From assembly GCF_003417065.2 (NCBI RefSeq), contig NZ_QVLT01000016.1:1-64000 (forward strand): a stretch of DNA of 64,000 nt, in the 5' to 3' direction. Within the stretch, counting starts at the first letter, position 1; each line of letters begins with the position of its first letter. The notes under the pieces were generated by a model that saw nothing but the letters and a program-made list of their open reading frames with translations, was not told the DNA's origin and did no database searches. A program made the translations under genes and the position numbers. Of this stretch, positions 58,813 through 64,000 are shown piece by piece. Origin of the DNA: Hymenobacter lapidiphilus. GTDB taxonomy: Bacteria > Bacteroidota > Bacteroidia > Cytophagales > Hymenobacteraceae.

Positions 58813-59493
58813 TCAGTTTTTAATCGAATACCCGATGCCGCGCACGGTTTCGATGAAATCGGCGGGGGCGAACTGGCTGAGTTTTTTACGCAGGTTTTTG
58901 ATGTGCACGTCGATGTAGTTGGAGTCAGAATCGTCTTCGAGCACGTTGCCCCACAGGTGCTCGCCAAGCTGCAGGCGGGTGAGCACCCGGTTGCGGTGCA
59001 GCAGCAGGTAATGCAGCAGGTCGAATTCTTTTTTGGTCAGCGGCACATCCTGGCCCCCGTGGCGAATGGTGCGGCCGCTGACATCGAGCGAGAAACCGTC
59101 TCCAAAAGTGATTTCCTGGCGCTTGAGGCCAAATTTGCGACGCATAACGGCCTGCATCCGGCTCTGCAATTCCAACAGCGAAAAGGGCTTGGGCAGGTAG
59201 TCATCGGCCCCCAGGTCGAGGCCTTTCACTCGGTCGTCGATGCCTCCGCGCGCCGTCAGGATGATGAACGAGGCTTCTTGGCGTTCATTCTGGCGAGCCT
59301 CGCGCAGCAGGTCGAGGCCGTCGCCGCCGGGCAGGCCCAGGTCGAGCAGCACAAAATCGTAGCTGTTCGTAAATATCTTCTCCGAGGCTTCGGCGTAGGT
59401 AAAGGCTGAATCGACCAAGTATTGCGACCCGACCAGAAACTGCCGCACCTCGTGGTGCAGGCTTTTTTCGTCTTCAACCAGCAAAACGTGCAT
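58813..59493 (-). CDS. OmpR/PhoB-family response regulator
   Basis: A 226-residue regulator starting MHVLLVEDEKSLHHEV. The receiver domain has the acidic cluster at residues 7-9, phospho-acceptor Asp51 (LLDLGLPGGDG), Thr80 and Lys102 (DDYLPKPF). The winged-helix domain follows with LTKKEFDLLHYLLLHRNRVL, SNYIDVHIKNLRKKL and the end VRGIGYSIKN. It is the first gene of the regulator-kinase operon. A longer upstream start (59538) adds 15 residues without family support. A 12-bp inverted repeat lies in the divergent promoter region upstream. Confidence 0.95.
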   Translation of the reverse strand: MHVLLVEDEKSLHHEVRQFLVGSQYLVDSAFTYAEASEKIFTNSYDFVLLDLGLPGGDGLDLLREARQNERQEASFIILTARGGIDDRVKGLDLGADDYLPKPFSLLELQSRMQAVMRRKFGLKRQEITFGDGFSLDVSGRTIRHGGQDVPLTKKEFDLLHYLLLHRNRVLTRLQLGEHLWGNVLEDDSDSNYIDVHIKNLRKKLSQFAPADFIETVRGIGYSIKN

Positions 59494-59515
59494 AGAAAGC
59501 AGGGCGTAAATGAAC

Positions 59516-59622
59516 CCCCAACTTACGCAGCTGGCCATGAAGAAGGGATGAATACGGAACCGGCTTATCCGTGAGCTGCGCTGAATAGTAGCTGCCCGGG
59601 CGGCTGGTTTCGTAAGTTGGGG
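59516..59622. promoter_or_regulatory. 12-bp inverted repeat in the divergent promoter region
   Basis: CCCCAACTTACG (59516-59527) and its exact complement CGTAAGTTGGGG (59611-59622) are 83 bases apart, each 22-33 bases from the start of the gene it faces (response regulator on the minus strand, glycosyltransferase on the plus strand). Reading outward, each is followed within a few bases by a loosely -7-like sequence (CATTTACG; TAGTATTG). They could be matched sites for the response regulator. Confidence 0.45.
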
Positions 59623-59655
59623 CTAGTATTGCCCGTCGCCCGCCTCTACGTATCC

Positions 59656-60375
59656 ATGCCCTCCGGCCCCGCTGCTCCGCTGCTTTTCGTCAGCATCATC
59701 ATTCCCACCTTCAACGAAGGCAGCCACATCGGCCGGCTGCTGGCTCACCTGCGGGCCATCAATGGCGCCGATGCGGCCGTGGAGCTAGTGGTGGCCGACG
59801 GTGGTAGCCTCGATGATACGGCCGCCGAAGCCGCCGCCCACGGCGCCCGGGTGGTGCAGTGCCCGCGCCGGGGCCGGGCCGCCCAGCTCAACCACGGCGC
59901 CGCCCGCGCCACCGGGCAAATCCTGTATTTCCTGCACGCCGACTCGCTGCCGCCCGCCACGCTGCTGCCCGATTTGCGCGCGGCCGTGGCAACCGGGGCC
60001 GTGGCCGGCTGCTACCGCCTGCGCTTCGACGAGCCGCACTGGTTTCTGGCGGCCAACGCCTGGTTTACGCGCTTCAACTTCAACGGCATCCGCTACGGCG
60101 ACCAGAGCCTGTTTGTGCGGCGGGAGGTGTTTGAGCGGGCCGGTGGCTACCGCGAGCAGCTGCAGCTGCTCGAAGACCAGGAAATCGTGGGCCGGTTGCG
60201 GCAACACGGCCCGTTTCGGGTGCTGCCGGGCTACATTGTCACCTCGGCCCGCAAGTACCGCCGCAATGGTATCTACCGCCTGCAAGCCGTTTTTGCGCTG
60301 CTCACCGGGTTGTTCTGGCTGGGCGTGCCGCAAGCCCGGCTGGTACAGCTGTATCAGCGGCTGGTGCGGGGCTAA
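59656..60375 (+). CDS. Glycosyltransferase family 2, TIGR04283 type
   Basis: A 239-residue soluble GT-A transferase starting MPSGPAAPLLFVSIIIPTFN at 59656. Motifs are VSIIIPTFNEGSHIGRLL, VVADGGSLDDT, GRAAQLNHGA, ILYFLHADSLPP, and NGIRYGDQSLFVRREVFE with EDQEIVGRLR. This combination is typical of the TIGR04283 group (transferases often next to radical SAM/selenium-associated genes). The acceptor is unknown. The gene is divergent from the two-component system with a shared inverted repeat between them and convergent with the ABC permease gene. Confidence 0.9.
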   Translation: MPSGPAAPLLFVSIIIPTFNEGSHIGRLLAHLRAINGADAAVELVVADGGSLDDTAAEAAAHGARVVQCPRRGRAAQLNHGAARATGQILYFLHADSLPPATLLPDLRAAVATGAVAGCYRLRFDEPHWFLAANAWFTRFNFNGIRYGDQSLFVRREVFERAGGYREQLQLLEDQEIVGRLRQHGPFRVLPGYIVTSARKYRRNGIYRLQAVFALLTGLFWLGVPQARLVQLYQRLVRG

Positions 60376-60449
60376 GGGGAATCTGGGCAGCATAGCTAGG
60401 AACAGCGGAATTATACAGCTAAAATCAAGCGCAGTTTAAGCCGCCCCAG

Positions 60450-62009
60450 CTACCGCAGATACTTGCTCAGCTCCGATACCGTTCGGATACCCAGCTGCTC
60501 GGCCTGCTGCCGACGCATGAGCAGCGCATAGGTGTTGTTGAAGCCCAGCGGCGCCAGCCACTCCAGCTGGTAGCGGCGGCGGTACTCGCGGCGCACATAG
60601 GCCAGCACGGCGGCCGGGTCGGGGCCCAGCGAGTCGAGCACGGCAGCCGATGGTTGGAGCACTACTAGCAGCCCGGTGCCGGTGTACTCGGGGTAGAGGT
60701 CGATGGCGCCGGTACGCAGCGCGTCGGCGCAGATGCTGGTGCCGCCCAGGCCCGTTTTGGCCTCCACCTGCAGGTTGGTGTAGCCTTTGATGAGGGCCGC
60801 GTACATTTCAGCCAGAATATACTGCTCCCCAAAAATCTTGGAGCCCAGCCGAATGGTAGCCCCGGTGGCGGGCTGCGGCTCGCGCCACAGCCCACGGCGG
60901 CGCAGGAAATCGTGGGCCACGGCCCGGGGCGTTTCGTGGCGGATGTCCACCCGGTAGTTCAGCTCCGTCATCACCGAATCGGAGAGCTGGCCGGCGAGGC
61001 GGGCCAGGGCCGGGGCCAGCTCGGGGTGGGCCTGCAGCGTCTGGCGGCGCACCACGGGCACGGCCTGGTAGGGCGGAAAGGCGTGGCGGTCGTCGTGCAG
61101 TACCCGCAGGTCGTAGGCCCGGATGCGGCCGTCGGTCGAGTAGCCGTCAATCAGGTCCACGTCGCCGCTCCGGACCGCCTCATACACCAGCGCCGGGGCC
61201 AGCACCACCGAGGCCGGGTTGAGCCCATAAAGTTGGCGCAGACCCGGCAGCCCATCGGCGCGGCCCACAAACTCGGGGCTAAAGCCGGCCAGCAGCTTGC
61301 TGGTGGCACGGGGCAGCAGGTAGAGGCCCGCCAGTAGGGGCAGGGCCAGCAGCAGCGCCCGCCCAGCCCACACCAGCCGCCGCCCCCGCAAGTGCTGCAG
61401 TCCGGCCAGCGCCCCATCAAACAGCAAGGCCAGCACCGCCGCCGGAACAGCGCCGGCCAGAATCATGGCCGGGTTGTTCAGGGCAATGCCACCAAAAATG
61501 AATTCGCCCAGCCCGCCCGCCGCCACGTAGGCCGCCAGTGTGGCCACGCCCACATTAATCACGGCCGCCGTGCGGATACCGGCCAGCAGCACCGGCAGGG
61601 CCAGCGGCAGCTCTACGCGGCGCAGCACCTGCCCGTCGGTCAGGCCCAGGCCGCGGGCGGCATCCACCACGGCGGCATCTACGCCCTGCACGCCCGCGAG
61701 CGTGTTGCGCACAATGGGCAGCAGCGAGTACAGAAACAGCGCCACAATGGCCGGCCCCGGCCCGATACCCATCACCGGAATCAGAAAGCCCAGCAGCGCA
61801 ATGCTCGGAATGGTCTGGAGCACGCCGGCCCCGCCCAGCACCCACGGTGCCAGCCGCGGCCGGCGCGTGAGCAGCAGCCCCAGCGGCACGCCCACCATCA
61901 CGCCCGCCAGCAACGAGGCCGCCGTCAGCCCGATGTGCTGCAGGATCTGCTGGCCCAGTTTATCGGCCTGTGCCTGCCAAAAGGCGAAGAGTTCGGTAAG
62001 GATGGTCAA
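60450..62009 (-). CDS. ABC permease fused to a circularly permuted glycine-betaine/choline-type binding domain
   Basis: The start is placed at TTG 62009; no ATG precedes the first membrane segment and upstream codons lie in a repeat. Residues 1-235 are an OpuCB-like permease (LQTIPSIALLGFLIPVMGIG; ALPVLLAGIRTAAVINVGVA). Residues about 244-519 are an OpuCC/PF04069-type binding domain, but its halves are swapped: the usual C-terminal half (EFVGRADGLPGLRQLYG, YSTDGRIRAYDLRVL, FPPYQAVPVVRR) comes first, and the usual N-terminal half (RLGSKIFGEQYILAEMY, GLGGTS, DLYPEYTGTGL, LGFNNTYALLMR) comes second, ending at VSELSKYLR. The domain should face the periplasm and bind a quaternary amine osmoprotectant. 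The ATPase is the preceding gene. Confidence 0.9.
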   Translation of the reverse strand: MTILTELFAFWQAQADKLGQQILQHIGLTAASLLAGVMVGVPLGLLLTRRPRLAPWVLGGAGVLQTIPSIALLGFLIPVMGIGPGPAIVALFLYSLLPIVRNTLAGVQGVDAAVVDAARGLGLTDGQVLRRVELPLALPVLLAGIRTAAVINVGVATLAAYVAAGGLGEFIFGGIALNNPAMILAGAVPAAVLALLFDGALAGLQHLRGRRLVWAGRALLLALPLLAGLYLLPRATSKLLAGFSPEFVGRADGLPGLRQLYGLNPASVVLAPALVYEAVRSGDVDLIDGYSTDGRIRAYDLRVLHDDRHAFPPYQAVPVVRRQTLQAHPELAPALARLAGQLSDSVMTELNYRVDIRHETPRAVAHDFLRRRGLWREPQPATGATIRLGSKIFGEQYILAEMYAALIKGYTNLQVEAKTGLGGTSICADALRTGAIDLYPEYTGTGLLVVLQPSAAVLDSLGPDPAAVLAYVRREYRRRYQLEWLAPLGFNNTYALLMRRQQAEQLGIRTVSELSKYLR

Positions 62010-62030
62010 GGTGAAATGTAGGAAATATGA

Positions 62031-62142
62031 GGGGTAAAGAACGTGTAGGGGCGGGCTTGCCCCCGCCCGCCGTTCAACGGCGGTGCATGGTTCGTTCAAC
62101 GGCGGGCGGGGGCAACCCCCGCCCCTACACGTTCTTTACCCC
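62031..62142. repeat. Family A palindromic repeat, copy 4, inside the ABC operon
   Basis: Arms begin GGGGTAAAGAACGTGTAGGG and continue GCGGG, CCCCGCCCGCCG; the spacer is about 20 bases. It separates the ATPase gene from the permease gene. The ATPase stop codon (TAA, 62136-62138) lies in the right arm, and the 15 locus-specific bases outside the TAGGGG core (GGGGTAAAGAACGTG) are exactly mirrored on the left arm. Confidence 0.85.
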
Positions 62143-63146
62143 CCTTCCGCCAGCCGTCGTACTGCCCGACCGAAGGCGGCCATAAGCGTGGCGTAGGTGA
62201 GGGGCCGGACGGTGCTTTTCGCCACCTGTACCCACACCGTGGGCTCGCCGGAAGCCGGGACCGGGGTGTGGCTCAGCTTCTCCAGTGTATCATGTATCGA
62301 TGCTGTAGATGAAAGGGGCTTATTGCTTGAATTAGTGAGACTTGCCAATTCAAATACGTCGGTTTCTGGTAGCTCGCATAGCACGTCGGCCAGCCGCAGC
62401 GCCCGCAACTGCAGGGCCAGCTGCTCGGCCCCGAAGAAGCGGCGTACGAAGTCGTTGGCAGGGCGCAGCAGCAGCTCGCGAGGCGGCCCCAGCTGCTGCA
62501 CCCGGCCGGCATCGAGCAGCAGAATCTGGTCGGCCAGCTCGAAGGCCTCGGTTACATCGTGGGTGACGAGCACCATTGTTTTGCGGCGCAGCTCGGGCAG
62601 CTCCCGGAACTCGCGCCGGATGCTGGCCCGCGTGATGGGGTCGAGGGCGCCGAAAGGTTCGTCGAGCAGGATGATGGGCGGGTCGGCGGCCAGGGCCCGG
62701 GCCAGGCCCACGCGCTGCTGCTGGCCTCCGGAAAGCTGGCTGGGGTATTGGTTCGCGAACCGCTCGGGCGGCAGGTGCAGGCGGCGCAGCAGCTCCTCGG
62801 TGCGGGCGGCCACGGCGGCCGGGGCGTGGCCCAGCAACTGCGGCACCACGGCCACGTTTTCGGCCACCGTGTAATGCGGCAGCAGCCCCACCTGCTGAAT
62901 CACGTAGCCCATGCCCCGGCGGAGCAGCTCCGGGGGCTGGCTTCGCACATCTTGCCCGTTGATGAGCACCGTGCCGCTATCAGGTTCCACGAGGCGGTTG
63001 AGCATGCGCAGCAGCGTGGTTTTGCCGCAGCCGCTGGGCCCCAGCAGCACCAGCGTCTGGCCTGCTTCCACCCGAAACGATACATTCTGCACCGCCGCGT
63101 GGCTTTCGTAGTGCTTGGTCAGGTGGCGGGCTTCAATGGCGAGCAT
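62136..63146 (-). CDS. ABC transporter ATP-binding protein, osmoprotectant (OpuA/OpuC) type
   Basis: A 336-residue ATPase. Walker A is [16 protein letters not shown] (about 35-50), then the Q-loop with [18 protein letters not shown], the signature [17 protein letters not shown] (about 138-154), Walker [14 protein letters not shown] and the H-loop [14 protein letters not shown]. The [10 protein letters not shown] form is typical of glycine betaine/choline importers. The C-terminal 100 residues show no clear CBS pair and contain a Ser/Asn-rich segment ([18 protein letters not shown]) coded by unusually AT-rich DNA. It drives the permease-binding-protein fusion downstream. A promoter for the divergent phosphatase gene lies upstream. 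Confidence 0.93.
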   Translation of the reverse strand: MLAIEARHLTKHYESHAAVQNVSFRVEAGQTLVLLGPSGCGKTTLLRMLNRLVEPDSGTVLINGQDVRSQPPELLRRGMGYVIQQVGLLPHYTVAENVAVVPQLLGHAPAAVAARTEELLRRLHLPPERFANQYPSQLSGGQQQRVGLARALAADPPIILLDEPFGALDPITRASIRREFRELPELRRKTMVLVTHDVTEAFELADQILLLDAGRVQQLGPPRELLLRPANDFVRRFFGAEQLALQLRALRLADVLCELPETDVFELASLTNSSNKPLSSTASIHDTLEKLSHTPVPASGEPTVWVQVAKSTVRPLTYATLMAAFGRAVRRLAEGG

Positions 63147-63263
63147 GGTAGCTGGAATAGGATGGTGAAAGGTAAGGCGGGAAAAGGCAGTGGGCCGGGC
63201 GGCGGGCCAGGGAAGCCAGCAGACCGCCGGGAAATCTTTCTGCGCTGCTCAATCACCCCAGAC

Positions 63264-63293
63264 TTGCCCGGTTCCGAATCTGGCTTAGCTTTG
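63264..63293 (+). promoter_or_regulatory. Promoter of the histidine phosphatase gene
   Basis: TTG (63264-63266) and TAGCTTTG (63286-63293) are 19 bases apart, a good match to the Bacteroidota TTTG / TAnnTTTG arrangement. The -7 element ends 93 bases before the ATG. Confidence 0.55.
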
Positions 63294-63386
63294 AGCAAAC
63301 AACCACCGGCGGCCCGTGCCTATGCAAACCGAGTTCGGCCGCCCACATCTTCCGGTTGCCCGACCGGACTCAACGGCTCTTTCCCC

Positions 63387-63950
63387 ATGATCAAACTGTC
63401 TGCCCGTCGGCTCCTGCTTTATTTCAGCCTGCTGCTGACCCTGGCTGCCTGCGTGCGCAAGGCCGCCCCGGTAGCCACTGCCACCGGCCCCGAAACCCGG
63501 GTGTACGTAGTGCGCCACGCCGAAAAGGACCTCACGCCCGGCCTCACCGACCCACCCCTGACGGCCGAAGGGCAGATGAGGGCGCAGTCGCTGGCCGCTG
63601 CCATTCCGCGCCAGACGCGCCTGAGCGCTGTTTTCAGCACCAACACCGCCCGCACCCGCACCACGGCCCAGCCCCTGGCCGCCGCCCGCGCCCTGCCGGT
63701 GCTGCTGTATGATGCCCGCGACCTGCCCGCGCTGGCCGTCCGGCTCCGCCGCGACTACCCCAACCAGAATGTGCTGGTAGTGGGCCACTCCAACACCATC
63801 CTCGAAACCGTGGATGCCCTGGGTGCCCCCCGGCCCGTGCCCCTCATCCCCGACGAAGCCTACGATTACCTGCTGGAGGTGCGCCTGCCAGCCGATGCCG
63901 CCCGGCCAGCCACGGCCGTTGCGCATCACTACGGCGTGCAGAGCCACTAG
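63387..63950 (+). CDS. Histidine phosphatase superfamily lipoprotein (SixA/PGAM-like)
   Basis: A 187-residue protein starting MIKLSARRLLLYFSLLL with lipobox LAAC, so it is exported and lipidated. The catalytic motif is YVVRHAEKDLTPG (phospho-accepting His in RHAEK), followed by STNTARTRTTAQPLA with the second Arg and VLVVGHSNTILE with the second His. Length is typical of small, single-domain members. Periplasmic members dephosphorylate small phosphoesters or proteins; the substrate here is unknown. ATG 63387 is chosen because the signal peptide begins there. The last 50 bases of the window hold nothing recognisable. Confidence 0.88.
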   Translation: MIKLSARRLLLYFSLLLTLAACVRKAAPVATATGPETRVYVVRHAEKDLTPGLTDPPLTAEGQMRAQSLAAAIPRQTRLSAVFSTNTARTRTTAQPLAAARALPVLLYDARDLPALAVRLRRDYPNQNVLVVGHSNTILETVDALGAPRPVPLIPDEAYDYLLEVRLPADAARPATAVAHHYGVQSH

Positions 63951-64000
63951 CCAGGGCCGGGACGCTGCAACCCGGCGGCTCGCTTATGCTTCTATTAGCC

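Overview
The window looks like chromosomal DNA of a GC-rich member of the Bacteroidota, most likely a Hymenobacter-like member of the Cytophagales. The evidence is a base composition of roughly 60-65% GC by eye, a TonB-dependent receptor with a carboxypeptidase-regulatory-like domain, NodT-type outer-membrane lipoproteins, several promoters with the Bacteroidota -7 element TAnnTTTG, few clear Shine-Dalgarno sites, and several families of intergenic palindromes that I associate with this group. I saw no rRNA, tRNA, CRISPR array, insertion sequence or phage gene. About 44 protein-coding loci were recognised; two are broken by small lesions.

Layout. 0.1-7.3 kb: a stress/fermentation-type cluster with three tandem universal stress proteins, a pyruvate-kinase-like protein, a zinc alcohol dehydrogenase and a tail-anchored partner protein. 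7.6-12.7 kb: fumarylacetoacetase, an aldo/keto reductase and a secreted HExxHxxGxxH metalloprotease. 12.9-18.9 kb: an RND efflux operon (adaptor, pump, outer-membrane factor) whose pump carries an in-frame stop and a frameshift. 19.3-19.7 kb: an Imm51-like orphan. 20.0-24.1 kb: an arsenic operon (ArsR, DUF6428 protein, metallophosphoesterase, ACR3 arsenite pump, ArsO-like flavin monooxygenase) behind two tandem operators. 24.1-28.1 kb: a secreted amidohydrolase with a TonB receptor. 28.3-32.2 kb: the 5-oxoprolinase genes pxpB-pxpC-pxpA with an NRAMP-like transporter; pxpC is frameshifted twice. 32.5-41.2 kb: M1 aminopeptidase, two small membrane/secreted proteins, Mrp, DnaG and a potassium channel. 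41.3-49.8 kb: two glycosyltransferases, ProC, RibBA, two hypothetical proteins, an M14 carboxypeptidase and DoxX. 50.1-57.3 kb: SurE and a second, intact RND efflux operon. 57.5-64 kb: a two-component system, a family 2 glycosyltransferase, a glycine-betaine/choline-type ABC system with a permuted binding domain, and a histidine phosphatase lipoprotein.

The most distinctive structure lies between the genes. At least four families of long imperfect palindromes recur: A (TAGGGGCGGGG, 4 copies), B (CTCCGAAAAAGGAG, 2 copies plus a half), C (TCATNCTGAGC type, 4 related copies) and D (1 copy). Several sit inside operons, and in three loci the palindrome arm contains the stop codon of the preceding gene. 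In several copies the locus-specific flanks outside the core are mirrored as well. Short tracts with a 7-base period occur in the same gaps and flank two of the palindromes on both sides.
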